Origin: Clostridium_AW sp040797845
GTDB taxonomy: Bacteria > Bacillota > Clostridia > Clostridiales > Clostridiaceae
DNA length: 64,000 nucleotides
Assembly: GCA_040797845.1 (NCBI GenBank)
Contig: JBFNFA010000002.1
Coordinates: forward strand, 496,001-560,000
Direction of reading: 5' to 3'
The translations under genes and the position numbers were made by a program. The number at the start of each line of letters is the position of its first letter. The first letter of the stretch is position 1. The notes beneath the pieces are model-generated. The model saw nothing but the letters and a program-made list of their open reading frames with translations. It was not told the DNA's origin and searched no databases. This document shows, piece after piece, positions 1 to 8,633 of the stretch.

Positions 1-233
1 GCTTGAAACATTACACAAACAGATAACCCTGAAAAAATAAATGGTATGGACATTTCAATCATATTACCAAAACGTCTAAGGGACGAGAAAGGTCCTGTTA
101 AGAATGTAGTTAATGCCTCTAATGGTTGTTTGCTTATTCCTAAAATAATTAAAAAAGCTAAGGACATCGCTAATAAAATAGCTACAAAGGTTCTTATTAT
201 TTCAAATTGTGTTTCTATCTTTTTACTGCTCAT
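1..233 (-). CDS. BMP-type ABC transporter permease, 3' end cut by window edge
   Basis: This is the N-terminal 77 codons of an integral membrane permease; the rest lies beyond base 1. The start ATG (231-233) overlaps the end of the upstream ATPase gene by 11 bases, the usual translational coupling in these operons. Translation gives a short cytoplasmic lead, a strong hydrophobic helix (about residues 15-35), then a stretch with PLEALTTFLTGPFSS, typical of NupP/YufP-type permeases of BMP-lipoprotein importers. It should form the membrane channel with a second permease expected further left. The substrate, nucleoside or simple sugar, cannot be read from this fragment. Confidence 0.8.
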   Translation of the reverse strand, partial: MSSKKIETQFEIIRTFVAILLAMSLAFLIILGISKQPLEALTTFLTGPFSSLRRFGNMIEMSIPFIFSGLSVCVMFQ

Positions 234-1779
234 TCATAGCCCTCCTTATCTCTTCAGGAGATTGTTTATTTATTCCTAGCATATACGTTCCTAATTCCTC
301 CTCTGTAACTTTAGAACTATGTTTAAAATATGCTACAATTTCTCCACCATACATCACCATTAGGCTGTCACTAAGTTCCATAATTTCATTTAAATCCGCA
401 GATACTAACAATATACCTGTCTTTTCATCTCTTAGTTCAACTAATTTTTTATGTATAAATTCTGTAGCACCTACATCTATTCCTCTCGTTGGCTGGTTAG
501 CAATAATAAGCTTTGGAGAAGATGAAAATTCTCTTGCTACTACAACCTTTTGTATATTTCCTCCAGATAACATCTTAATAGGTTGATTTGCTCCATCACA
601 TTTTACTCTATAGTCAGTTATAAGTTCTTTAACCATTGTATGAATTTTCCCAATATTTAGCAAACAGCCTTTGTTTAATTCCTTCTTATCAATCCTATCT
701 GAAATAATATTTTCTTCTATGCTTGCTTCACCAGCAACACCATAAGTCATTCTATCTTCAGATATATGAGATGTTCCTAGTTCCCTTATTTGTTTTATAT
801 TTAAATTTTTAATATTATTATCATCTATTAATATTTCGCCATTATCATATTTTTTTAATCCAGTGATTAATTCAATTAACTCTCTTTGACCATTGCCTTC
901 TACTCCGGCTATTCCCAATATTTCTCCTTTTCTAAGAGAAAAATTTATATCTTTAAGTATATCTTTTCCTGTATCATCTACAAGACTAATTCCATTTACC
1001 TTTAAAACTGCTTCTGTAGGCTTGCTTGGTCCTTTTTCTATCTTTAAAATAACATCACGACCTACCATTAATTTAGAAATGTCTTCTTGTGACACTTTTT
1101 TCACGTCGTAAACTCCTACACTTCTTCCCCCTCTTAGAATTGTTATTCTATCACATATTTCTTTTATTTCTTTTAATTTGTGAGAAATAAAAATTATAGT
1201 ATGTCCTTTATCTTTTAATGTTACTAGTTCTGTAAATAGTTCTTTTGTTTCTTGTGGGGTTAATACAGCTGTAGGCTCATCTAGTATTAATACTTCTGCT
1301 CCTCTAAGCAATGCTTTAAGTATTTCCACTTTTTGCTTTATTCCAACGGGCAAATCTGCAACTTTAGCCCTTGGATCAACTAAAAGATTGTATTTCTTTG
1401 ATATTTCTTCAGTGATATTTATTGCTTTTTCAAAGTCAATAAACCCATTTTTTCTTGGCTCTATGCCTAAAACCATATTTTCTGCTACTGTAAGTGAAGG
1501 AACAAGCATAAAATGTTGATGAACCATACCTATTCCATTTTTTATTGCTGTATTAGGTGAATCAATTTTTATTTTTTCGCCTTTTAAATAAATATCTCCC
1601 TCTTCGGGATTTTCAAGTCCAAATAATATTTTCATTAAAGTACTCTTACCTGCTCCGTTTTCACCCATAAGTGCATGTATTTCTCCAGCATTAACAGAAA
1701 AATTAACATTTTTGTTGGCTACCATACCATTGGGATACACCTTGGTTATGTTCTCCATTTTCAATATTTCTCCTGACAA
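223..1779 (-). CDS. Double-domain ABC ATPase of a nucleoside/simple-sugar importer (NupO/YufO type)
   Basis: About 518 residues holding two fused nucleotide-binding domains that power the importer encoded by its neighbours. The first domain has Walker A GENGAGKS, a Q-loop (GMVHQHFM) and Walker B VLILDEPTA. The second has the degenerate P-loop VEGNGQRE usual for this family, the signature LSGGNIQK, and IIANQPTRGIDVG. The frame opens at base 1800, but I prefer the TTG at 1777-1779: GAGGTG lies six bases upstream and the resulting N-terminus matches the family. An ATG at 1756-1758 is an alternative. It sits between the BMP lipoprotein gene and the permease and overlaps the permease by 11 bases. 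Confidence 0.9.
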   Translation of the reverse strand: MSGEILKMENITKVYPNGMVANKNVNFSVNAGEIHALMGENGAGKSTLMKILFGLENPEEGDIYLKGEKIKIDSPNTAIKNGIGMVHQHFMLVPSLTVAENMVLGIEPRKNGFIDFEKAINITEEISKKYNLLVDPRAKVADLPVGIKQKVEILKALLRGAEVLILDEPTAVLTPQETKELFTELVTLKDKGHTIIFISHKLKEIKEICDRITILRGGRSVGVYDVKKVSQEDISKLMVGRDVILKIEKGPSKPTEAVLKVNGISLVDDTGKDILKDINFSLRKGEILGIAGVEGNGQRELIELITGLKKYDNGEILIDDNNIKNLNIKQIRELGTSHISEDRMTYGVAGEASIEENIISDRIDKKELNKGCLLNIGKIHTMVKELITDYRVKCDGANQPIKMLSGGNIQKVVVAREFSSSPKLIIANQPTRGIDVGATEFIHKKLVELRDEKTGILLVSADLNEIMELSDSLMVMYGGEIVAYFKHSSKVTEEELGTYMLGINKQSPEEIRRAMNEQ

Positions 1780-1813
1780 ATCCTTCACCTCTACTCTCAT
1801 GATTTTTCTTATT

Positions 1814-1853
1814 AAACTATATGCACTGGAGTTATCCAGTGCATATATAGTTT
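1814..1853 (-). other. Intercistronic hairpin between BMP lipoprotein and ATPase genes
   Basis: An inverted repeat (arms about 1814-1830 and 1835-1853, with a two-base bulge) fills the gap between the binding-protein gene and the ATPase gene. No T-run follows on the transcribed strand, so it is not a good terminator. By analogy with other binding-protein operons it may protect the upstream mRNA and raise the ratio of lipoprotein to transporter; that role is inferred. Confidence 0.5.
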
Positions 1854-1860
1854 GTTTATG

Positions 1861-2982
1861 TTAAGGTTTTACTGCATTTCTTATTTCATTAAGATCTTTT
1901 GTATCCATTCCAATAGCTGAATCAACCTTTATTTCTCCATCTACTATTTTCTTTGAAAGATCTTCTATGAACTTTCTCATATCTTCTGGAACATTTTTAT
2001 TGTAATATTCATTTGCTGCTAATCCAATAGCATCTTCCTTTATTCCTAGAGCTTCTGCTGTACCCCATGGTAATTTTCCTTGTGTATGAAGTTCTATAGC
2101 TCTTACTAATGAATTGTCAACTCTCTTTAAAACTGAGCTCATTATTAAGTTTGCTTTTTCCGCATCATCTTTAAATAACATAGCTTGGTCTGAATCAACA
2201 CCTATAGCATATTTTTTTTCTATTTTAGCTGCATCTAATGCACCTAATCCTGCTTGAGAAGCAACTGGAAATAATACATCAACCTTTTGGTTAAATTGAG
2301 CTAACGCCATTTCCTTAGCTTTTGCACTGTTAAAGAAGTCTCCAACATAAGAAATAGCAACCTTAATTTCTGGATCTACGTATTGTGCACCTCTAATGTA
2401 TCCAACAAGGAAATCGTTTATAACTGGTATATCAGCTCCACCAACGAATCCTATTAACTTTTCTTTGTTAGCTAATTCCATATTAGAGGAAGTGATTTTC
2501 GCAGCTAAAGCTCCTGCTAAAAATGATCCTTCATTTTGATTGTAGTTTATTGAGTATACGTTTTTAAAGTCTCCTTTTGAATAATCTACTGAAGAATCAA
2601 ATAATATGTATTTTTTCTCTGGGTACTGTGGTGCTATCTTCTGTAAATATTCTTGCATCTGCCATGTACCAACGATTATTATATCCCAATCTTCCTCAGA
2701 TACATCCGCTAGTGTAGGTTCCCACTTTGTCTGATCTGGTCCAATTTCTACTACCTTTGTTTCTGCATTGAATTTTTCTTTTATTTGTTTCATTCCTTCA
2801 TTTGCTGAATCGAAGAAAGACTTGTCTCCTAAATTACCATTAAGCAATAATGCTATTTTTAATGGTTTCTCCTCTGAGCCACCTTTAGAAGCTTGTCCAT
2901 CTGTACTTTTGCTTCCACATCCAGTTAATGTTAATGTAGTAAACATTAAGATACTTAACATTAAAGATACTATTTTTTTCAT
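1861..2982 (-). CDS. BMP family substrate-binding lipoprotein (PnrA/BmpA type)
   Basis: A 373-residue extracytoplasmic binding protein of a nucleoside or sugar ABC importer. It begins with a lysine-rich signal peptide and lipobox LTGC (Cys about residue 22), so Lgt should lipidate it. The body shows BMP-family landmarks: INYNQNEGSFLAGALAA, then FVGGADIPVINDFLVGYIRG, then VLFPVASQAGLGALDAA. It is first in the operon, with GGAGGGG before the ATG, and its promoter carries two LacI-type palindromes. A LacI-family regulator gene lies about 6 kb away, a possible but unproven controller. The ligand is not determined. Confidence 0.9.
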   Translation of the reverse strand: MKKIVSLMLSILMFTTLTLTGCGSKSTDGQASKGGSEEKPLKIALLLNGNLGDKSFFDSANEGMKQIKEKFNAETKVVEIGPDQTKWEPTLADVSEEDWDIIIVGTWQMQEYLQKIAPQYPEKKYILFDSSVDYSKGDFKNVYSINYNQNEGSFLAGALAAKITSSNMELANKEKLIGFVGGADIPVINDFLVGYIRGAQYVDPEIKVAISYVGDFFNSAKAKEMALAQFNQKVDVLFPVASQAGLGALDAAKIEKKYAIGVDSDQAMLFKDDAEKANLIMSSVLKRVDNSLVRAIELHTQGKLPWGTAEALGIKEDAIGLAANEYYNKNVPEDMRKFIEDLSKKIVDGEIKVDSAIGMDTKDLNEIRNAVKP

Positions 2983-3000
2983 TTTTACCCCTCCATTTGA

Positions 3001-3025
3001 TAAAACGTTTTACTAAAACGTTTAC
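3001..3025. promoter_or_regulatory. Tandem LacI-family operator candidates
   Basis: Two palindromes lie head to tail: TAAAACGTTTTA (3001-3012) and TAAAACGTTTAC (3014-3025), centred 13 bases apart. The AAACGTTT core with a central CG is the hallmark of LacI-family sites. They lie just downstream of the predicted transcription start of the BMP operon and before its ribosome binding site, where a bound repressor would block elongation or initiation. Candidate regulators are the LacI-type protein at 8634-9632 or CcpA; the match to either is inferred. Confidence 0.6.
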
Positions 3026-3041
3026 TTAATGCTTTATCAAT

Positions 3042-3070
3042 ATTATAAATGTTTTTATCTTATATTTCAA
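3042..3070 (-). promoter_or_regulatory. Sigma-A promoter of the BMP transporter operon
   Basis: On the minus strand, TTGAAA (3065-3070) and TATAAT (3042-3047) are separated by exactly 17 bases. Transcription should start near 3035, placing both palindromic operators at roughly +10 to +35. Confidence 0.7.
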
Positions 3071-3158
3071 TATTAACTTTTATTATTGTACAAATTGTAT
3101 CGCATGAAATGAATGTTTCTCTATTATATCTGTTAAATCGACATTATTAGCAGTTTAA

Positions 3159-3184
3159 GGGATTTTAGAACTTCTAAAATCCCC
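3159..3184 (-). terminator. Hairpin after manC
   Basis: GGGATTTTAGA and TCTAAAATCCC form an 11-bp stem with a short loop, about 40 bases past the manC stop. The T-run is better on the plus strand than on the minus strand, so termination of manC is likely but not textbook. Confidence 0.5.
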
Positions 3185-3222
3185 ATTTTATTATAAATCC
3201 TCTCTTTTATCTATTAACTAAT

Positions 3223-4290
3223 TCATACGTATTTATCTAAGCCTTCAGCTTCTTTTAGTTCTGTTACTAAATGCTTTATCTCTTGGTCTTTATTTTTATC
3301 CATAACTAAAAATACATCTCCTGCATCTACTATAATTAGATCCTTTACTCCAAATCCTATTACCAATTTTTCGCCACCAAATACTATGCAATTGTCACTT
3401 TGTTCCATAAATGCATTTCCTGTTACATTATTTCCCCGGAAATTTTTTAAAAATCTAGAAAGCGACATAAAGTTCCCTATATCATCCCATGCAAATTCGC
3501 ATTTTATCACATAAGCTTTTCGAGTTTTTTGCATTATACCAAAATCTACAGAAATACCTTCTATCAAATCATACTCTTCTCTTATTACTTCTTCTTCTTT
3601 TTCTGTTTCTAGATTAGCATATATATTCATCATGCTCTTATACATTTTGGGCAAATATCTTTCCATCTCCCTAAGGTATACATCTGCTCTCCAGACAAAC
3701 ATTCCACTATTCCATAAATACGTACCCTTTGCAATTAAATCTTTTGCTACTTCCAGGTTAGGTTTTTCTACAAATCTTTCTACTCTATAGGAAGCTATGT
3801 CTCCAGCAATTCTCTCTCCAATTTGTATATAACCATATCCTGTTTCCGGTCTTATTGGAGGCACTCCAATTGTAATAAGACCTCGCCTTCTTTCCACTGT
3901 TTCCACCGCTTGAGAAATAGTGTCCATAAATATCTTTTCATTTTCTATATAATGATCAGAAGGAAGCACTACCATTACAGCGTCCTTGTCTTTTTTTAAC
4001 AATTTTATAGCTGATAATCCTATACATGTTGCAGTTTCTTTATTTGAAGGTTCAACAAAAATATTTTCTTTTTTAATCTCTGGCAACTCTTCAGTTATTT
4101 TATCAAGATATTTTTCATTAGTAACTACAAAAATATTCTCCTTGCTGACTAAAGGTTTTATTCTATCCACTGTATTTCTTAAAAAACTTTTATTATTAAT
4201 TATTTCAAGGAATTGCTTTGGATTTTTATCTCTAGACAACGGATATAGCCTAGTCCCTTTACCACCGGCAAGAATTAAAGCATATAACAA
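3223..4290 (-). CDS. manC: Mannose-1-phosphate guanylyltransferase
   Basis: Makes GDP-mannose from mannose 1-phosphate and GTP, a precursor for mannosylated polysaccharides. The nucleotidyltransferase signature LILAGGKGTRLYPLSRDKNP is at the N-terminus, followed by KQFL, VLPSDHYI, GVPPIRPETGYGYI and FVEKP. At about 355 residues it has the short form without the C-terminal isomerase domain of bifunctional ManC/AlgA. The reading frame opens with GTG at 4297-4299, but GGAG (4301-4304) is too close to that codon; the TTG at 4288-4290 has proper spacing and gives MLYALILAGG. The gene stands alone, with no capsule genes nearby, and a strong hairpin covers its start region. Confidence 0.88.
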   Translation of the reverse strand: MLYALILAGGKGTRLYPLSRDKNPKQFLEIINNKSFLRNTVDRIKPLVSKENIFVVTNEKYLDKITEELPEIKKENIFVEPSNKETATCIGLSAIKLLKKDKDAVMVVLPSDHYIENEKIFMDTISQAVETVERRRGLITIGVPPIRPETGYGYIQIGERIAGDIASYRVERFVEKPNLEVAKDLIAKGTYLWNSGMFVWRADVYLREMERYLPKMYKSMMNIYANLETEKEEEVIREEYDLIEGISVDFGIMQKTRKAYVIKCEFAWDDIGNFMSLSRFLKNFRGNNVTGNAFMEQSDNCIVFGGEKLVIGFGVKDLIIVDAGDVFLVMDKNKDQEIKHLVTELKEAEGLDKYV

Positions 4291-4293
4291 AAA

Positions 4294-4350
4294 CACCACT
4301 CCGTTTTATTGTTCATAAATATATATTATGAGCAATAAAACGGAGTGGTG
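4294..4350 (-). terminator. Long hairpin overlapping the manC start (terminator or RBS-sequestering)
   Basis: The 18-base arms 4294-4311 and 4333-4350 are perfect inverted complements, and an inner CATAA/TTATG pair extends the stem. On the minus strand the 3' arm runs straight into TTTTTGTT, so it reads as an intrinsic terminator for the upstream helicase gene. The same 3' arm contains the manC ribosome binding site GGAG and lies directly before the manC start, so the folded form would also hide it. Confidence 0.7.
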
Positions 4351-4388
4351 ATTAAAATAGCAATTTCCTTATAAATCTAAATATTTTA

Positions 4389-7300
4389 TTAAACAACTCT
4401 TAACTCTTTAGAATTTTTCTTAGAAACAATACCTCTAAGTTCTAGTGATGAATACACCTCCTTCATAAGCTCTTCTGGTCTTCTATAGAATTCTATATTC
4501 CTTATTTCTATAATATGCCACCCTAAAGTTTTAAGCTTAAATTTATCTTCATACATTTCATTCCAGTTTGATCTACTATTCTTCCATTCATCACTACATA
4601 TAATAGCTACTTTATTTTTCAAATTCTCCAATACAAAGTCTATTTTAATCCCTCCTATATTTAAATTCAGGTATGGATTAAATCCCATACTACATAGCCT
4701 ATTATATATTTCTCTTTGAATATCGGAATAGAATACATATTCTACTTTATCCTTTTCCTTCTTATAGTCTTTATAATTTAGGCAATAGTTAAGAAGAGAG
4801 TATCTAACACAATCTCTGTTTAAAGTTTGTATATCTATTGAGTAAAAAAGCCACATTTGATTTTTCGCTCTTGATGCTGCTACATTAAACCTCCTGATGT
4901 CCGAATCTTTTGTCAATGAAGCGAACTTTATATTTTCCCCTACAACCATAGACAGAAACATTACATCCCTCTCATCTCCTTGAAAAGAATAAGCATCTCC
5001 ACATATTATTTTTCTTTTTATCATCTCCTCTTCTCCAATTTTTTCTCTCAGCCTGTCTTGAATATACTGCGCTTGTTCATCACCTAATAAAGATACCACC
5101 CCCATTGTCATTCCCCTATAATTTCTATCTTTACAAAGATCATATATCTTTTCTACAATAGCCTCCCCTTCTTTAATATTTATCCCTTTCTTCTCATCTC
5201 TCCTCCCATCTTCTATCTTTATAGCATTTATTGCAGGTTCTAATCTTTCATACTTATAGGCATATCTTAATGGTGTTATTTCACCTGAATAACAATATTT
5301 ATTACTAAATTCCACTATCTCTTCTACACACCTAAAATGCTCCTTAAGTACTATCCTGGCAGGGAACACTCTTAGTGCCGTATCATAAAGGCTTGTTTGT
5401 AAATCAAACCATTCTCTATGAGGTATGTCTTTTAAATATGTATTTATTATTTTTCTTACATTGCCTTGGTCTACACCCACAGCTTCAGGACTTATCTGTC
5501 TATCGTCTCCAACAACTACAGCTCTCTCTGCCCTCATAAGACCACATAGAGAAAATATATTACTTTGACTACTTTCATCAAATATAATTACATCAAACTT
5601 ATTGCTTGATATATCTATGTTCTCCAGCACCTTATTTAAAGGCATTATCCATACGGGAATAATATCCTTACAATTGCTTAGTTCTCTTTGAGCTAATTTT
5701 ACATATTCATCTACATATTTCCCCTTGCCTTTCCCAATTCTTTTCACTGACTGAATCCATGTAAATAAACTTCTTTTTTCATTTTCTGATATTTTAGAAA
5801 TTTGATTATACCAAGTTTTTTTACATATAATTTCTTTAATAATGTGCTTTTCCTTCTCCTTTTCATTTTCTAGCTTTTCTTCTAATTGAGCTTTGTTAAC
5901 CTCTTCTAGTTTATCTAAAACAGAGCTCCATTTCTTCCATCTCCATGCCCTGTTCCAATTATTTAATTTCTCCATATCCCCTTTTAATAGTTTTTTATAT
6001 AATTTAGGACATATTTCCTTTAATCTGCATAAAATACTATCCATATGAACTATAGAAGATTTAATATTTTTTAGATTACACACTTCTTCATAGGCCATTT
6101 TCAATTCATCTATATTTAATTCTTCAATTGTGTATATTAACTCTTTAAATTCCTCATAATTATTTAACATACTATTTATACAATTTATTTTTGCATCTAG
6201 TTCTCTATACTCATATATTTCTTTTATAGACTTCAAACATTCTTTTAAACTTACGAAAGTAGATTTTTCGTACCAATTTAAATCTGATGGATATTTTATA
6301 TCTCCTAAGGAATTACTTATTTCTAGCCTTACTTTTTCATTCCAATTTACTATGTTTTCTATAGCCATCATGTATCTCTCTAATATAATCATTCCCTCAT
6401 TACGGTCCTTATTTATTGTTAAATTGCTATACATTTTAAAGGTATTGTTCCAAAAACTTATAATGCTTTCCTCTATAGATTTCTCTTCAATATATAACTT
6501 AATTATTAAACCTTGAGATAAATTCTCTAAAGGCATACCATCTACAAAACAATTATCCAGGATATATCTACATTCCTTATTAACTATATAAAATAATTGA
6601 GATATCCTTCCTCTCTTATTTAACTCCTTATATATTTTTTCATATTGTATTTTCAGATTAATGAAATTCATATTTTCTGGTAAGGATATGTTATGATTGT
6701 TTATTTCCTTTCTTATATATTTTAATCGACTAATACTATTTTCCCATTTTATTAACATATTAAATAAGTTATCTTTTATAAAATCACTATTATTATAAAT
6801 CTTAAAAATTTCTCCCAATCCCATATCATTTATTTTTACAATCTCGCTTATGGCAAAATCTATAGATTTTATTGCTCTATCATAGTTAAATGTTTTTTTA
6901 CAATATATTCCCCATCCTTGTAGGAACTCTATATTGGCTTCATATTTTTCTTTTAGTTTTATGTAATCTGATAGCATTTTATAAAGTTCCTCGTAAGATG
7001 GAATTTGATCTATTATTGGTAGAGCATTACTATATTTATCGAAATTATTACTTCCTATTGTTTTTATGCATAATTTTAAACTTTCAAATTCTTCTTCTGA
7101 TACTGGAGATTTCGTATCAATATCTATATAATCTTCAATCCAAGAATATTCTTTTTCATTTTCTTTAATCCACTTTGCAATATCAGCCAAGGTATATTCA
7201 TTTCCACAATAATTTATTATTTCTCTTTCTTTTCTATCTAAACTCTTCAATTGCTCAATTATATCATTTGTATTTTTTCTGCAGTTTTTTAGGTTTTTTT

Positions 7301-8444
7301 CTAGCACTATTAGCTCATCGTGTAAAATCCTAGGATTCACAGACATATTATCTGTTATAACTCTTACTGAATCCTCTAGCTCTTTTAGCTCTCTAGAATC
7401 ATTTCCTAGTAAGCTTATACATAAAGGTCTTATTTCCTCAGGAATTTTATCTTCTAGAACTTTTAAAGCCCTTCCTCTTTCGCTAGTGACTAATACTCTT
7501 TTACCATGAGCTAATAAGTGACATATTAAATTGGCAATAGTGTGGCTTTTACCTGTACCTGGAGCTCCTTGAACCACTACGCCATAGTTCTCTGCCAGGG
7601 CCCTAGCCACTTCTTTTTGCTCTCTATTGGATGGTAATGGAAATAATATATCCTCTTTTAAAGACATCCATTCTCGGCTATTTTCTTGGACCACATTCTC
7701 TTCTACTAAAGCCATTAATGACTTAGGTATATGAGATCCATTATCCAATTCTGAGATTATTCTTTTTATATCCTCCTTCCATAAATTTGTATTTAGTTCT
7801 CTTACCATTATTAGCCCCTCACTTATCATTAGAGGCTTGTCCTTAATTACTAACTCTTTATATCCACACCTATAAGCACTCTCTTCTTTTTTACATATAT
7901 TATTTTTTTCTACAGCTTCTAATATCTTATTGTAATATTCCCTTGTATTATCATGCTGAAGACATTCTAACTTACTCTGCAATTCTTTTTGTAAATTCAT
8001 TACAGCTTCAAATTCTATATTTAATCCTTGAAAAAATTGAAGCTCTAAGTTTACACTATCATATAATTTTAAATAAAACCTTTCCTTACCTGGTTGAAAC
8101 TCTAATTCAACAGGTGTAGTAAAAATAGGGTGTATAACTTTTTCTCCATTAAACATCCAAGTAAATAAATGGCTTGCATATACAATTTCAAAGTTATTAT
8201 TGCTTTTTTCAAGCTGGCCGTATAAATTAAATAAATAATCATATATGTTTTTAGCTTTTTTGCTTACCATTATGTAATAACTATCATTTTCAGTTTTATT
8301 TAAAATACATCCCTCAGTATTAATAATTTCGTTTTCCCAAAAAATTTTGCTGTATTCCTTAACATCTCTAATTATATTTTCATTAATACTTCTTAAATTT
8401 AAGAGATAATTAAATATATTCTTAACCTTAGCCCTAGCTTCCAT
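4389..8444 (-). CDS. Very large superfamily 1 helicase with C-terminal nuclease-like domain
   Basis: A protein of about 1351 residues, DNA2/NAM7/UPF1-like. After roughly 290 residues of unrecognised N-terminal sequence come Walker A GAPGTGKS, then about 650 residues of lysine- and glutamate-rich, probably helical insert. Next are DEAD-like FDESSQS, VVGDDRQISPEAVG, LKEHFRC, DAYSFQGDERDV and motif VI NVAASRAKNQMW. The last 90 residues (IKIDFVLE, VAIICSDEW, LGWHIIEIR) resemble the Vsr/MTES_1575 nuclease fold, but the expected IExDG active-site segment reads IICSDE, so cutting activity may be lost. The ATG at 8442-8444 is preferred over 8468 because GGGGG lies about nine bases before it. It stands between manC and a LacI gene. 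Similar helicase-nuclease fusions act in phage defence; that role is inferred. Confidence 0.75.
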   Translation of the reverse strand: MEARAKVKNIFNYLLNLRSINENIIRDVKEYSKIFWENEIINTEGCILNKTENDSYYIMVSKKAKNIYDYLFNLYGQLEKSNNNFEIVYASHLFTWMFNGEKVIHPIFTTPVELEFQPGKERFYLKLYDSVNLELQFFQGLNIEFEAVMNLQKELQSKLECLQHDNTREYYNKILEAVEKNNICKKEESAYRCGYKELVIKDKPLMISEGLIMVRELNTNLWKEDIKRIISELDNGSHIPKSLMALVEENVVQENSREWMSLKEDILFPLPSNREQKEVARALAENYGVVVQGAPGTGKSHTIANLICHLLAHGKRVLVTSERGRALKVLEDKIPEEIRPLCISLLGNDSRELKELEDSVRVITDNMSVNPRILHDELIVLEKNLKNCRKNTNDIIEQLKSLDRKEREIINYCGNEYTLADIAKWIKENEKEYSWIEDYIDIDTKSPVSEEEFESLKLCIKTIGSNNFDKYSNALPIIDQIPSYEELYKMLSDYIKLKEKYEANIEFLQGWGIYCKKTFNYDRAIKSIDFAISEIVKINDMGLGEIFKIYNNSDFIKDNLFNMLIKWENSISRLKYIRKEINNHNISLPENMNFINLKIQYEKIYKELNKRGRISQLFYIVNKECRYILDNCFVDGMPLENLSQGLIIKLYIEEKSIEESIISFWNNTFKMYSNLTINKDRNEGMIILERYMMAIENIVNWNEKVRLEISNSLGDIKYPSDLNWYEKSTFVSLKECLKSIKEIYEYRELDAKINCINSMLNNYEEFKELIYTIEELNIDELKMAYEEVCNLKNIKSSIVHMDSILCRLKEICPKLYKKLLKGDMEKLNNWNRAWRWKKWSSVLDKLEEVNKAQLEEKLENEKEKEKHIIKEIICKKTWYNQISKISENEKRSLFTWIQSVKRIGKGKGKYVDEYVKLAQRELSNCKDIIPVWIMPLNKVLENIDISSNKFDVIIFDESSQSNIFSLCGLMRAERAVVVGDDRQISPEAVGVDQGNVRKIINTYLKDIPHREWFDLQTSLYDTALRVFPARIVLKEHFRCVEEIVEFSNKYCYSGEITPLRYAYKYERLEPAINAIKIEDGRRDEKKGINIKEGEAIVEKIYDLCKDRNYRGMTMGVVSLLGDEQAQYIQDRLREKIGEEEMIKRKIICGDAYSFQGDERDVMFLSMVVGENIKFASLTKDSDIRRFNVAASRAKNQMWLFYSIDIQTLNRDCVRYSLLNYCLNYKDYKKEKDKVEYVFYSDIQREIYNRLCSMGFNPYLNLNIGGIKIDFVLENLKNKVAIICSDEWKNSRSNWNEMYEDKFKLKTLGWHIIEIRNIEFYRRPEELMKEVYSSLELRGIVSKKNSKELRVV

Positions 8445-8583
8445 ATATTCATACCCCCAAATAAACATTAAAATATAATGTATATTACTTTTATGTTAAA
8501 TTATACCATTAACTTATTTTCATTTCAAAATTTTCGTTGTACATTATGTTTTCATTAATGACAAACTCTAACATCTACAAAGA

Positions 8584-8613
8584 AAAAAACACAGTATACA
8601 TACTGTGTTTTTT
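8584..8613. terminator. Terminator after the LacI-type gene
   Basis: A 12-bp perfect stem (8586-8597 with 8600-8611), A-rich on one side and T-rich on the other, lies between the helicase start and the LacI-type stop codon. It can work in both directions and should end the LacI-type transcript. Confidence 0.8.
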
Positions 8614-8633
8614 CTTTATTATATATTTAGTTA

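Noticed and set aside
3001..3025. Attachment site or transposon end at the AAACGTTT palindromes
   Set aside because: Position just after a consensus promoter and the LacI-type core explain them better; no integrase or target duplication is seen.
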